This document shows, piece after piece, positions 1-10,975 of a stretch of DNA of 64,000 nucleotides. The translations under genes and the position numbers were made by a program. How positions within the stretch are numbered: position 1 is the stretch's first letter; each line of letters begins with the position of its first letter. The stretch is from Termitomyces sp. T153 (lineage: Eukaryota > Basidiomycota > Agaricomycetes > Agaricales > Lyophyllaceae). The notes beneath the pieces were generated by a model, which saw only the letters and a list, made by a program, of their open reading frames with translations, was not told where the DNA came from and did not search any database. The stretch covers positions 124,001 through 188,000 of the forward strand of contig JACKQL020000009.1 of assembly GCA_018296165.2 (NCBI GenBank). Direction: 5' to 3'.

Positions 1-308
1 AGGGGCTACGTTTCTTGGGGAGCTGAGTTTGTTTCTCTTTATATCTTATTTCGAAGGGGCAGCCTGGGCCATGGTTTCCATTACATAGCGATATCTATTT
101 ATCAATGCCGACAGAAGATATGTGCGTATCACATCTGTTGTCGACGTCGTCACGATCCCTACTTTTCCTCTCCTTACAAGCATTCGTTGTAATTCTATAC
201 ACAGATTTAAATACAGAAACACCTCTTGTATATACCAATATTTTGTCACCCTGGTCGTGAATTAAGATCAATTAGACTAACTTATCTTCTGCTTCCTAGT
301 GAAACACG
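1..308. other. Region downstream of thymidylate kinase, no gene seen
   Basis: This stretch lies 3' of the thymidylate kinase stop codon. Open frames are short and resemble no protein I recognise. It probably holds the 3' untranslated region and intergenic DNA. Confidence 0.5.
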
Positions 309-1079
309 TCAGTGGGTTCTTTTTTTCATCCATAGTTTCCTGGGAGGGGTCTCCAAGCCTCGCGACAAAGGTTCCACAAGCCTCCATAGCTCATCTGCAA
401 CCACTTCCCTTTCTCTCCCCGCATCTATATCCACCCACACCCCACCATCGTTCACAATCTCCCTTCCAATCCTTTTGAAGTTCTCGCCGACCTCACGTTG
501 TATTTCCTCTTTCTCATACCGCTCTTCCCCATAGCCACCACGAGCCTTGGCTGCCTCGGGTGTGATATCGAGAAACAACGCAAGGTCAGGCGCGGGCAGT
601 GAGACTTCTGGCGCGCGACACCATTCGTAGGAGAGGCCTTTGGACACAGAAAACGCGATTCCCGAAAAAGCGTATCGGTCACATATTACGACCGTGCCGC
701 TTGCTAGAAGTTGTTCGATTGTCGAGCTGAGAGTTTATCGGGAGTTACAAAATACTCTTTGAGCGAATCAAAGTATTCTCGGACGTACGCGAGCTCCCAT
801 CGGTTTGCGGAGAAGAGAAGGTGGATTGCGCGGTCGTCGAGGTCAGACTGGGATTTGAGGTACGAGTCGATCATTTGGCCGATTGCAGTCGTTCTATCTG
901 TTTACAGTGTCAGTAGGACAATACAAAGACATGAATGTGATGGTGTACTTGCCAGGAAATTTGAGTAATTTGGCTGGGATACCTGCCGCTTCCAGGCGGC
1001 TGAGCAAGAGAGAAGTTTGTGTGGACTTGCCGGACCTGTCTAGTCCTTCGATAACGACCAAAGACCCGCGCTTTGACAT
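309..1079 (-). CDS. CDC8: Thymidylate kinase (dTMP kinase), 217 aa, three exons
   Basis: This enzyme phosphorylates dTMP to dTDP with ATP, an essential step of dTTP synthesis. Exons are 1079-953, 897-789 and 726-309. Residues 12-20 form the P-loop [13 protein letters not shown] at 41-44 carries the conserved dTMP-binding Arg; CDRY is at 94-97; the LID-like GGYGEERYE is near 142-150. The length matches the usual 200-220 aa. The start is the Met just before SKRG; an upstream in-frame Met would add 19 residues unlike the family. The second intron (727-788) is a normal GT-AG intron. The first (898-952) is best read as GC-AG, because this keeps the conserved Asp-Arg. A GT-AG alternative also stays in frame but gives Gly-Lys there. 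Family assignment is firm; only that junction is uncertain. Confidence 0.95.
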
Positions 1080-2074
1080 GTTCGGTGGCTGGTAGAGCTC
1101 GTAGAAGCTATACTGGGAGGGACGAACACAGAACACGTGGCTAACGCGCTAAACTCATTGCGTGCGCGCTTAGACACGTATTTGAGCTCATTCTCTTCAA
1201 ATATACCGTCATATTCTGATTATACATAGGTCTGCGACGACACTATCGATTTCGCAGCCCAGAGGCAGGAGCTGAGAGTCCAAGACATCGGATCGAAATC
1301 AATCATCGATAAGATTAGATTAGGTCCTATTACACAGCATGCTCGGTACATAGGCACTTGGGGCAGCAAAGGTTTCGCACTTGAATTCTTACGTGCCTTC
1401 AACGTGCCAATGCATCATTTTAAGGAATCCATCACAGGTGGCGCAATCGTTTCATTGAAAGCGAAAAGTGTCTCTATATTCATTTCGTATCTTGCAGATC
1501 AGTTTTCAATTTTCTGCCCTTTAAGTCGAACTTTGAGTCATGCCTTCCGAGGAACGAGTACTTATCAACCTTTAAAACACTGTCCCCTACCATGTACGAC
1601 TTCTCTGAGTTCGAAATCAATGTCACAAATAGTTAGCCATCGAAGATACGTGCCCCAGCGAGCGTACAAACTTCATGGCAGCGAGAAAGGGATGAACGAT
1701 ACTTACTATATAGCTTAGAGACACTCATGACATTGCGAGGCTGATTATCTGAGATTTGATATAATGAATATTGATTATTGATTATAAATTGGGCAAACGA
1801 TATCTCTTATGTTCGGTTGAAAGGGCTGAAATTGGGCTGGAAGAGAGTTTTGTAACCGTGCCGTGTTCTGCTGCGCGAGTCTTACTTACCCTAAACACCA
1901 AGCTGTCTGACAAAATCGAACATCATCTTGATGATGCTTCGTTTCATGGTCATACCTCGGAATGGTGTTGTCTTGGTCACCATGAGGGACATGATCATCC
2001 AATACTTTGCTACTGCTATTGAGGCTACAATTCGGGAACATTGATGGCATGGGACCTGTATTACTCCGGGCTCA
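1080..2074. other. Intergenic region between divergent genes
   Basis: About 1 kb separates the minus-strand thymidylate kinase from the plus-strand GH76 gene. It must hold both promoters. Short open frames on both strands (for example 1404-1718 plus) overlap each other and show no recognisable domain, so I call no gene. Base composition looks like the neighbouring gene space. Confidence 0.5.
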
Positions 2075-2080
2075 TATAAG
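2075..2080 (+). promoter_or_regulatory. TATA-like element upstream of the GH76 gene
   Basis: TATAAG lies 37-42 bp before the ATG at 2117. It is the only good TATA-like match close to this start. The role is inferred from position. Confidence 0.35.
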
Positions 2081-2116
2081 ATATGACTCGTAACAAATTG
2101 ACAGCCGTGATCCACC

Positions 2117-3991
2117 ATGTTGTTTCCTCTCCTTCGGCTGTGTTGCGTGCAGCTATCTCTTGTTGGTCTGGTGCATGCACAAGATTTGAGTGTGCCATCG
2201 AGTTGGAGGGTTCGTATTACGAGGATATATGAAGATTCGCTCCGATCCTTAACTTTCTCAATCCAGAAACCCAGTAATTCGCGGCCACTTTCAGAACGTA
2301 TAACGATCTCCCAGAATGCCATCGACGCTATATTACCCCAGCTGGGCTCTGGTACCGGTGAATTCAATGGTAAGTAGAATTGACGTTTCTAATACGATGC
2401 ACACATCAAGGTTGGTAGGACTCGGATATTGGCAGTCGGGGAACGCCTGGTCCGCTGCCGCTAATCATGACGAATATGCGAACCAGACGACATTTCAATC
2501 TTCTGTTGTCGCGAACCTACAGAATGCATTCTCTCTTTGGCTTGATTATGATAAATTTGGGTAAGCTTCGTCATTTGCCTATTAACCTACGCTGAACGAA
2601 ACACATAGAGTATGTATACCTTTACTATGATATTGCTTTTTTCTTAAGCTCTGAATACTTCATGAAGTACAATGATGATGCACTGTGAGTTTTGAGGGTC
2701 CCCTATCGAGTTGTCTGACGAGTGTTCCATAGATGGTGGGCACAAGCCTCGCTCTATTCTTATAGGGTATACGGTGATACTACGCTTTTGGCACATGCCG
2801 AGGCTACTTGGGACAACATTGCTCCCTTGTGAGTCCATCACTTCTAATTAACATGTTTATAGACGTCGATCATTACCAGCGCTCTCACGGCCGCTTCAGC
2901 AAGTGCTGGAAGCATCCCCGGCAAGACTTTCACTATAGAACCGAAATGCGATGGAAGTGAGCTTTTCATTCATCACAATAAACCAAGTCCTAAGCTCGGG
3001 TTCAGTTACAATGGCTGGTGGTGTTTTCTGGGTATGTTTAGCCGCCTCTCACATTGTAGTAGTTGATTGTGACGATACCGGATTTTCAGCGGCCCACACC
3101 TGATGACCAGTCAATTAATTCCATCACTACTGGGTATGCTGTATGCTGACGATTTCCAATGCGCGGCTAATAGATATTTTGGTTCAGGCTTTATATGACG
3201 TACGGGGAAACTTCTGAGTCAAACCTGAACGTGAACGACTGATCTCTTTGTACACAGTCTTTCTGCGACTCTCGCCGAGATCACAAAGGATGTAAAGTAC
3301 ACCAACGCAGCCATCGCGAGCGCCAATTGGATAAAGTCCTTGAATATAAATGGCAATAACATCGTCCTTGACACTATCGATGGTCACGATTGCACACGTT
3401 CGGCGTCTGATTGGCTATTCACTTACAACAGCGGGAAATTTATCGAAGGTCTCAGCGTCTTAGCGGACGTTACCGGCGACTCTCAATGGAGAACCTTGTA
3501 GGCATTCACTTGATTGCCCGACACTTATTACCCGTCTGATATTCGCAGAATGATAAATATTGTTGCAGCTGCCGTGAAATCGGGCGCCTGGCAAGGCTCT
3601 GACGGCATCATCACGGAAGGGGTGAGCACTACAAGCGATAATGATGGGGTTGGGTTCAAAGGTTTGTCCTACTAGAATACGAAGCAAGTATTCCGATTCA
3701 CTCCTTCTTAGCCGTGTTCATTCGTGGCTTGAATGAAGCGTATACCCGTAATCCATCCAATCAGGATCTTCGCACCCTTATTCATAGTTATATCAACGTT
3801 CAGGCAAGTCAGAGCGAAAGTGTTTCCTTCTTTCTAGGCTGATATAATGCCACTAGTACAATGCTCTCCTAGACTTCGCCGCCAATGGAAGTACCTACTC
3901 CTCCAATTGGCATGGACCACCTCAGGCTTTTACAGCCTGGGGCCAACTTGCTGCATTGGATGTCATGGTCAGCGCTATCTCTGCTAATTAA
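2117..3991 (+). CDS. Secreted glycoside hydrolase family 76 (alpha-1,6-mannanase-like) protein, 421 aa, twelve exons
   Basis: GH76 enzymes cleave or transfer alpha-1,6-mannan and in fungi act on wall mannan or glycoprotein. Exons: 2117-2369, 2419-2560, 2649-2684, 2733-2828, 2880-2956, 3006-3031, 3090-3133, 3188-3199, 3258-3497, 3549-3661, 3712-3803, 3857-3991; all phases agree. A signal peptide spans residues 1-21, ending VHA before Gln. The motif YNDDALWW holds the paired aspartates (141-142) typical of the GH76 active site. Further family motifs are GYWQSGNAW, AGGVFW, DGHDC, WLFTYNSG and, at the end, YNALLDFA. The C-terminus lacks a hydrophobic GPI signal, unlike yeast Dfg5/Dcw1, so the product is probably soluble and secreted. 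Exon 8 is only 12 nt. Intron 3804-3856 starts with GC. The acceptors at 2648 (AAG) and 2879 are the least certain. Confidence 0.92.
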
Positions 3992-4783
3992 AGATGTGGA
4001 GGCTTGTTCCAAGTTAATGGTGGTGACATTCATGTTGTGCTGGTTGCGATATTGAACCTCTCATTGTTTCTACGGTTGTTTCCTGCGTATTCCACAGTAG
4101 CAATCTGAGAACAAAGAAATCTCTTCAACTTGACCTACTCGTACTATCGAGTAATCATATCTAGTATTTATTCTACTGGGATGGTTTTTTGTTCCTTGTT
4201 TTATGTCCTATACCCGCTAGAGCTTTGCCCTATGTCGGGTTCTACCGTATGTAAGCGATCTACGTATAGGTCTCTACTAGGATGTTGCTGTTGGAGCATA
4301 GGCTTGACAAGGTAATCGTTGCAACTGGATTTTGGTCATGCTGTTCAGGGTCATACCCAATACCACGGCTACTTCGTAATGTCTCTATGGTTTGACATGT
4401 CGCCTCTCCGATTCGTACACTCAGAATCATTCTATGATGAATCCCCCAAGATGTCATGTGTACACAAATTATAGGCTCTGAGACTTTCGTTCAATTCTGC
4501 AAGCGAAGTTGGTCCATGAGTATGAAAATCTGATATTTCGTATCGTTTAAGTGCATAGATCTCGGACCGATGCTAGCCCTGGCGCGTCCCAGGCGGATGT
4601 AGTACATAATAGAGGGAAGTATAGAGATATTTGGCTAGCGGAGACGGAACGAGTGCACCTTCGAGAAGCCTCGTGCTCTTTTGTGATAATCTTGCTAGCA
4701 TCAATAATTTTTTCTAACTTACGCACGCATCTTTAGTCATAAGTAGGTTTGATTTCGAGTGAGCCAGGAGCGTGAAACATAGC
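3992..4783. other. Intergenic region, no gene seen
   Basis: About 0.8 kb between the GH76 stop codon and the next promoter. Only short open frames without domain character are present (4130-4315, 4551-4736). Nothing repeated was noticed. Confidence 0.5.
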
Positions 4784-4827
4784 TGACGTCACCACGACGC
4801 CATACTGGGACAATCTTATACAAATAT
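4784..4827 (+). promoter_or_regulatory. CRE palindrome and TATA-like tract upstream of the mitochondrial protein gene
   Basis: A perfect TGACGTCA palindrome sits at 4784-4791, 74 bp before the ATG at 4865. A TATACAAATATA tract follows at about 4816-4827. TGACGTCA is the known site for ATF/CREB-type bZIP factors. Use of this site here is inferred from its position in a compact promoter. Confidence 0.45.
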
Positions 4828-4864
4828 ACCGCTCTACTTCCTACACAAACAACCGAGAACTACA

Positions 4865-5209
4865 ATGTCCGCATTACTTGGCCATAAGGCAGCTTCTATT
4901 TCCCGACGAACCCTGATGAGGGTTGCGCCACGCATGGTTGGCGATCAACTTTCTAATCATCGATGCTCTCAAGTTTTGACTCATTTTGCATCTCAGGGCC
5001 GAGCATATGCGACTGAACTTCCGCCCTCAGGGAAGTTACCGCCCAATCCACGGGAGAAACGTTATGAACAAAAGAACATTGTATTTGGCGTCGCCGGTAT
5101 TGCGGCACTATTGTGTGCCTATTATATCTCCACCAGGCCTAAGGAGCGCAAAGTTGAAGCATCCAAGAATAGTGAAGAGAGGAATAGAGGAGCGAATACA
5201 GGTCATTGA
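4865..5209 (+). CDS. Small predicted mitochondrial single-pass membrane protein, 114 aa
   Basis: I do not recognise a named family. The first 50 or so residues are rich in Arg, Ser and Ala with almost no acids (SRRTLMRVAPRMVG, then GRAYATELP), which is typical of a mitochondrial presequence; cleavage near the RAYAT segment is plausible. After a Pro-rich linker and a charged KRYEQKN stretch, one membrane helix covers about residues 72-91 (IVFGVAGIAALLCAYYI). The tail is basic and polar. It is one uninterrupted exon. This layout resembles small inner-membrane or respiratory-complex accessory proteins, but that is inference. The compact CRE/TATA promoter supports a real gene. Confidence 0.75.
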   Translation: MSALLGHKAASISRRTLMRVAPRMVGDQLSNHRCSQVLTHFASQGRAYATELPPSGKLPPNPREKRYEQKNIVFGVAGIAALLCAYYISTRPKERKVEASKNSEERNRGANTGH

Positions 5210-5569
5210 GCTTGTAGTAATTTAAGGGGAAACCACAAGTTTGGCGAATGTATGATAAATCGTTAATAGTAATACTCCCTAAATGTGACTGAAGGCTAGA
5301 TAAGAGCACTGGCATGTATGCATGTGGATTTACTAGCTGGCTATATGGGGTACGTATGCAGAAGCGGGGAGAAACCGTATCACTCTGCTCCTTCCCTGAT
5401 AAATAAGCCGAACGATTACCGTTTGACAGATTTGAGATACGTTACGCCACAAGTAATATTAAGAGAGGTCATTAAACGTTGAGACACCTAAATTGTTAGA
5501 GTCGATCGAAGAAAGAAATACAATGAGCAACTTGGAACGAAAAGTAGACAGGATGTAAGAACCACTCGA
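5210..5569. other. Convergent 3' intergenic region
   Basis: This 360-bp stretch lies between two convergent genes and probably holds both 3' untranslated regions. No open frame of interest. Confidence 0.5.
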
Positions 5570-8500
5570 TCACTCCTTCTTCCTTGCTAGAATCTCGCTC
5601 AATTTTCCTGCCGCAATCGATTTCACCAGTTCGGACTTTGTACCAGCAGCACCAGACCTCGAATCTCCAGATTGCACTGTTACCTCACTTTGGCCCCGCA
5701 TCCCGCTATTTTCACGATGTCTACCACCGAGCACAAGAGAAAACCTCTTGTTTGTTTTGATAGGACTTGAAGCACCGTCTTCCGTTAGATCATCATCATC
5801 GAAGACAGCACTCGTGCGGGCCGTCACATTCGTTGCGTGCAATGCCACAGCTGGTGAAGAGAACCTATCATGTCTCCTTACAGTATCCTCCTTCCTGGGG
5901 GACGAAGCTTGCCCATTGATCGAGACACGACTCGATGACTGACAGTCCAAGTCGTCATCATCCGTGTCTGAACACCCGTTCTGCTTACTATCATTCTCCT
6001 CTTCCAAACGTGAATCCATCACGTCAGATCGCCCATGGTCGTTCTGCTCAAAATTCTCCAAGAGCTGGTTATAACTCCTGACTCGTGTACTTTGCAGCCT
6101 TGGTTTGATGCGTCTGTGATTCCCACTCTGATCATATGCGGAGAAGTCTTGAACATAGCTGATAGACGGGGATGGCTCGCGTTCAATAGCCATGAGTGAT
6201 CGAGGCGTCGAAGTCCCAGGGAAGGAGGGCACAGACAGCCACGATGGCAAACTACTTAAAGAAGGGAAACGATCAGTGTCTTGTTGATGGATCGCGCCCG
6301 TCTTTTCGGGAGTTGCATCTGGGACGGGATCGATGAGAGGAAAAACCGTCTCATAGCATGTATCGCAGGCCCGTGCTGGTTTGCTCGAGTTGTCCTGCGT
6401 GTGGGAGTCTGAGATGAAGAATGTCTGGACAAGGGGAATTATGAAGAGATTGTTGTGAACAGATGAAAAGTGTTTTACGAACCCGTCCAGAACACGAAGC
6501 ACAAACACACCTTCCACACAGCCTACAGTGGTGCCTTCTCCTTCTCCAGCCGAAACACTTTCCGCACCTCATACATTCATTGGTCTTCTGGTCCGGTATC
6601 CATATTGCAGGTACCCAATGTTCCACCTTACGCCTCCTTTCAAGCGATTGGGCATCTTCCTTTCCTTTAGCTTTCGCCCTCTGCCCATTACTTTCATCAG
6701 TGCGGTAAGTCGCTATTCGCTCATCTGTGGGTGGAAACGGAAGAGCCTGAAGGGATCGCCTGAGATGGTTTGTTGATGACGACGAAGTAAGCGTCGAATT
6801 CGGATGCGTGACATTGAGAGAACTAAGCAACTGCGCCTTGGCTTGTCGTATCTCACTGCACCATTCATCCCTATCCTTTCTTGTCCCTGTACGACATTGT
6901 AAGCCTCGAAATACACGAAATACCATATGCAAGGCAGTCCCTGACCTGAGTACAGCACGAAACTCCCCTCTGGACTCAGAATCTCGAACCTGCACTCCTC
7001 ACCCTCCTCTCTGGCCGGCATCACGACGACTTCCAGATCAACGAGTTCAACTCGGCCTTTATATATCCATCGCTCATCACCACCGCTACTCGCATTCCTC
7101 CTACCGATCATATTCAGAGGAGGGTGATGCGATTTCTTTAGCGCGTTCCTCCCGGTTGGTCTCGTGGTGGACGGAGGCGCTTCCCGTGGATCTGTATCCA
7201 ACCGACTATCCTGAACCTTGACTGAGGCCTCTTCCTCACCTTTATCTCGGCTTCTTTGTGCTTTCTATTTTCTATATGAGAAACTTGGTGTTTCTGACAT
7301 AGACATGAGGTAACCTACAGCAGGACCGGACTCAGTGTAGTCGGCACCCCAACCAGATCTACTGATTCCCCAGTCACCTTTCCATTGCGCACGCTCAACT
7401 TCTTCCCCAGCAAGCCAGATTAGACAGTCAGAAAACAAGAGAAATTCGCGCTCGCGCGGTTGGACACTTCGTTCAATTTGGAGAAGGGACCCGCGCTTGA
7501 GAAGAGTCCTGCCTGGAACGATGAGCTGGAATGGGAGATTCGGAGTGGCGCGTTGCAACGATAACAGCGCGAGAGTTTGCGTATGCGTGTGAAGGGATGT
7601 GTTGAGTGAAAGAGTGACTATTGGAAGTGAGAATTAACACGAAGACACGTTGTATCAAATTTGACGCACTTTTCGAGACAAGAGCCTGAACTTGCGTGAG
7701 ATTTGTGTATTCTGGGTCTTCCTCGTCAGTGCAGGCAATAAGATCCTTGAGTAAGAGGAGATATCGAGGACAACGTTGGACAATGGTGAGCAGCCAATCT
7801 CGAAGTTTCAATTTTCCACATCGAGGATCAGACTCTTGTGTAGCAAGATATGTCGTGAAAGTTGCGCTGTATTTGGGATTTGGACGAGTGGATGATGGGG
7901 ACGTTATGAGATCCGTAAGGCTGGAGATGGCAGTGGGAAATGCTGTGACAAAAGGATTGTATAAGGATAGGTACGGGAAGTGTGAGAGAAGTAACGGTGA
8001 CAAAGAAGCAGGTGGGTCAGAATAGTTATTGTCCGTGGCTGGTGAGGGTATTACAGATGTGGTGAGAAGAATTGTAAGCGATGAAAAGAATGAACGATGG
8101 AGATTCCAAATATCGATGAAATTAGAGAAAACAGAGGTAAGGGATGAGCGGTCTAATAGAGGTTCAGACGTCTCCAGAGCGGCGATGATTGGTGTAAGAA
8201 AGTGCTGTATGGAAGTGTATTTTCGGAAAAAAGACTAGACGCAAGATGTGGAAATTTACATACCGAATAAATCAGTTCAAGACCTTCCACATAGGTTCTT
8301 TCGGTATCATAAAATTCTTCAATGACTTTCCTCCGCTTCGATAACTTTGCATCGTTGACTGGCTTCATGGGAACATGACTTCTGCGTCTCCTCCTAGGCG
8401 ATTCGTTCGTTGGCGTATGGCTTCTTCCACTTCTCATGGGGTACACATTGCGAATGATTGTAGGAGTAAAAGGAGTTTGCGCCTCGGGCATGGAATCAAA

Positions 8501-8719
8501 AGAGGCTACACTAATCATAGATTCCCTGTGCCGCTGAGATGGCGTCGTCGGCAAAGATATACGCCTGAAAGGCAGATGTATCTGCGGTAATGGATGCACA
8601 TTCCTGGTAGGAGATGGTTCTGACGCTGGGAAAAGGATTGATGGAGTGGTGCTCGCTGTGGATCCATCTCCTTTGAATGGAGACTCAATCAATTGCCGGC
8701 CGATCATACCTGGACTCAT
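5570..8719 (-). CDS. DH-PH-FYVE Rho guanine nucleotide exchange factor, 955 aa, six exons
   Basis: The architecture is that of FGD-type exchange factors that activate Rho/Cdc42 GTPases at phosphoinositide membranes. Exons (5' to 3'): 8719-8264, 8204-7670, 7617-7319, 7264-6946, 6886-6483, 6424-5570; all GT-AG, introns 52-59 nt, phases consistent. A disordered Ser/Pro-rich N-terminus precedes a DH domain from about residue 128 (RRKVIEEFYDTERTYVEGL) to about 345, including LRDWLLTIVQRCPRYLLLLKD. A PH domain follows, starting at GRTLLKRGSLL, split by a long charged insert and ending near DEWCSEI. The FYVE finger lies at about 632-695, with the core RRRRHHCRLCGRC and a C-terminal CDTC pair. The last 260 residues are disordered. 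The frame stays open for about 35 codons upstream of the chosen Met, with no earlier Met before a stop near 8824, so an upstream exon may be missing. Confidence 0.9.
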
Positions 8720-8948
8720 GTGTCCGACAGGGAAGGAATGAAGTATTTGGGAAAGGACTATGGTTGTAGACGGTCTTGATTGAGGTCCTCGTACATGGGA
8801 GTGAGGTGGAAGTATATGTTATGACGGTACAGTCGTCCCCAGTCAACCAAGAATGGCCAGGCTGCTTTGGCGTGACGAATTCGATTACGTATTATGCTTC
8901 TATTTTGTTTAGGAAGGATCAACGTCCAAACCTTGTATACGAGCTACA
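8720..8948. other. Junction between gene space and transposon block
   Basis: To about 8880 the sequence keeps normal CpG content and, on the minus strand, an open frame continuing upstream from the DH-PH-FYVE start. From about 8890 the composition switches to the CpG-poor, AT-rich type of the repeat block. The promoter or 5' exon of the exchange factor should lie here or may have been displaced by the repeats. Confidence 0.5.
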
Positions 8949-9085
8949 GTGACCCCAGCCTCACTTTGTTTGTTTAAGCTTTTGTATCTTGTCAACTTGA
9001 TGCTAAGATCCAGGCCCAACCTCACTTTGTTTGGTAAGGTCTTGGTATTTTGTCAACTCAATGCTAAATTCAGACCCAAGCTCAC
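8949..9085. repeat. Minisatellite-like repeat, about 63-bp unit, left part
   Basis: Two diverged units read CCTCACTTTGTTTG..GTATCTTGTCAACT..GCTAAGATCCAG-like, starting near 8957 and 9018. The same unit recurs at about 26788-26862, just beyond the far end of the copia element. The simplest reading is one older tandem repeat that was split by the copia insertion. Confidence 0.6.
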
Positions 9086-9089
9086 CATA

Positions 9090-9260
9090 ACATTGCCATT
9101 ACAGATCTTGCAGCTCATGTTGCACCACACACAAGCCAAAACCAATGTATAAGGTGTGACTATGTGTATTCAAGTAAGGCAATGCCTTATATTATGTAAT
9201 ATGTACATATAAATAGACAGTGCCAAAGGGTGCTGCCAAGTATAGGTAAACAAGCTATAG
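9090..9260 (-). repeat. Left terminal repeat of the copia element
   Basis: This segment matches 26570-26760 over blocks such as GCCTTATATTATGTAATATG and AGCTCATGTTGCA, with many transitions. It lies 3' of the copia RNase H in element orientation, as a 3' LTR should. Exact ends are not resolved. Confidence 0.6.
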
Positions 9261-10047
9261 TCTGTGCCTTTGGCATGGTGATGCGAAATCAGGAAATTTG
9301 GCTTTGTTTCAAACCAGCACAAACTCCAATTCACAAAGGTTTTTGGGACTTATTTACACTCAGCCTCAAAAATTGAACAGAGTAAATATATAAACTTTAT
9401 TGATTTAGTTAAAAGATTGACTGGGCCAAACTTTTGAACAAGGTTCAATTTAAAATAGAATAAATTATGAACCTGAAGCTACTGTGTTGGAACTCCAACC
9501 AGGCAGTAAGTAAACAGCTTAAGGTAAAGACCTAGATAATACATGTGTGTGTAAGTACAATGTCCTCAGTTGCATATAACAGACTATATTGCTGTACCTA
9601 GATAATATGCATGTGTGTAAGTACAATGTCTAGGTACTGAGTTAGTTTACTGTGTGTATTGTAGATGTAAGTGTGGCATACTGCAGATGTCTGTCAGATA
9701 TATATAAGAGTGGGGAGAACAAAGCATTGGCTATTGCAATGGCCCTCACAGTGGCCCTGGTGTTGTGTCATGGCACACTACCACAGATATCACATTGTGA
9801 TGTCCCAAACACTCCTTGTTGCAAACCAACCCTCTCACTCCTCTTCATGTGGATTCATGGCCTAGGTTACCCTGAGCATCTGGTGTGGTCACAGGAAGAG
9901 GGGGTGAGGTACTGCCTTTGTGAACATGTCTGCTATGTTATCTCTAATGTTGATGTATTTCATAGTGATTTTGCCATTTTGTCTGCATTCTCTAATAAAG
10001 TGGTATTTGATGTCAAAGTGTTTGACTCTTGCATGTGCCAACAGGTC
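9261..10047. other. Copia 3' non-coding region
   Basis: CpG-poor sequence between the terminal repeat and the RNase H frame. It contains a diverged duplication of a GTGTGTAAGTACAATGTC-type segment at about 9546 and 9614. No host gene is visible. Confidence 0.45.
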
Positions 10048-10326
10048 TTATGACAGCAGTATTGCTGCCTTGTTGTTCCAGAATATGACAGTTGGAGTTG
10101 CTGTGAAGTCTCTCCCAATTTCTTTCACAAGTGTTCTCAGCCAGATACACTCCTGGATCAATTTGTAGGCTGCCATGTACTCTACCTTGCAGGAAGATGT
10201 TGCCACCATCTTCTGTTTTTGGACTGACCAGAAAATTGCACCTGTGCCAAGGGACCATATATACCCACTAGTAATCCATCTGGTGTCTAAGCGGCTTGCC
10301 CAATCTGCATCAGTGAATCCTTGCAA
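10048..10326 (-). pseudogene. Copia RNase H fragment
   Basis: The frame reads GFTDADWASRLDTR near its start and CKVEYMAAYKLIQECIWLR later, the copia RNase H signatures with an Asp-Ala-Asp start and the S/C-x-x-E-AEY-like block. It ends in a stop soon after NNKAAI. It lies downstream of the reverse transcriptase in element orientation, as expected for copia. Confidence 0.8.
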
Positions 10327-10563
10327 AACAATGGACAGGCCCCTTAAGCATAGTTTAAGTCTCCTGGTGCCCTTTAAGTATCTGACTAAACAGATGCCAG
10401 TGTTCCAGTGTGATCTGTCATAGTTGTCTAGAAACTGGGATAGCTGTTGAACAGCAAATGCTAGGTCAGGCCTGGTGGCTATGGTGATGTATAGTAAGCA
10501 GCCAACCAGTGATTAGTATGGTAGTTTTGCAATGTCTTCTTTCTCTTCCTGAGTCTGTGTGTC

Positions 10564-10970
10564 TCATTTTGGTTGTCTCAGTTTTAACCCTGGCTTCATG
10601 GGTATAGAAAGTGAGTATGCATCCCTCTGGCCAATTTGGAGCATGACTTGGTCTATGAATGCACATTGGAATAATGCAACTTGTTTGATTTCTGTGTCCC
10701 ATTCTACCAATACACTGATGAGGTATTTGGGGGTGCTGAGGTCTGATATAGTCCATGCCTTATGCATCTGTGATTTGAAGTGGTTGTTTTCCTCCTTAGT
10801 ACTAGCAATGGAAAGGAAGTCATTGACATGGACAGCCACAATCATAGTTCCCATGGTTGACTTCCTGTGGTATATGCAGGACTCACTGGCCAATTGTGAA
10901 AACCACACCCACTTCTTGTTCATTGTCCTATTCCAGATTCTACCAGCCTGTCTCATTCTGTACAGTCCCC
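10564..10970 (-). pseudogene. Copia reverse transcriptase, C-terminal part
   Basis: The frame begins MRQAGRIWN, the copia G-L-K-Q-A-G-R-x-W-N block, and carries VHVNDFLSIAS where the catalytic block is normally YVDDxL. The first catalytic Asp is therefore Asn. At codon level GTC-GAT has become GTC-AAT, a CpG to CpA change. Upstream it joins the fragment at 18724-19298 once gypsy-1 and one TTACC copy are removed, giving an uninterrupted K-L-V-R-G-L-Y reading. Confidence 0.85.
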
Positions 10971-10975
10971 TTACC
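10971..10975. repeat. Left target-site duplication TTACC of gypsy-1
   Basis: TTACC directly precedes the left LTR and recurs at 18719-18723 after the right LTR. Five bp is the standard gypsy duplication length. Confidence 0.92.

Noticed and set aside
1404..1718. 104-codon plus-strand frame upstream of the GH76 gene
   Set aside because: No domain, no splice partners and low-complexity Ser/Thr content; it looks like a chance frame in an intergenic region.
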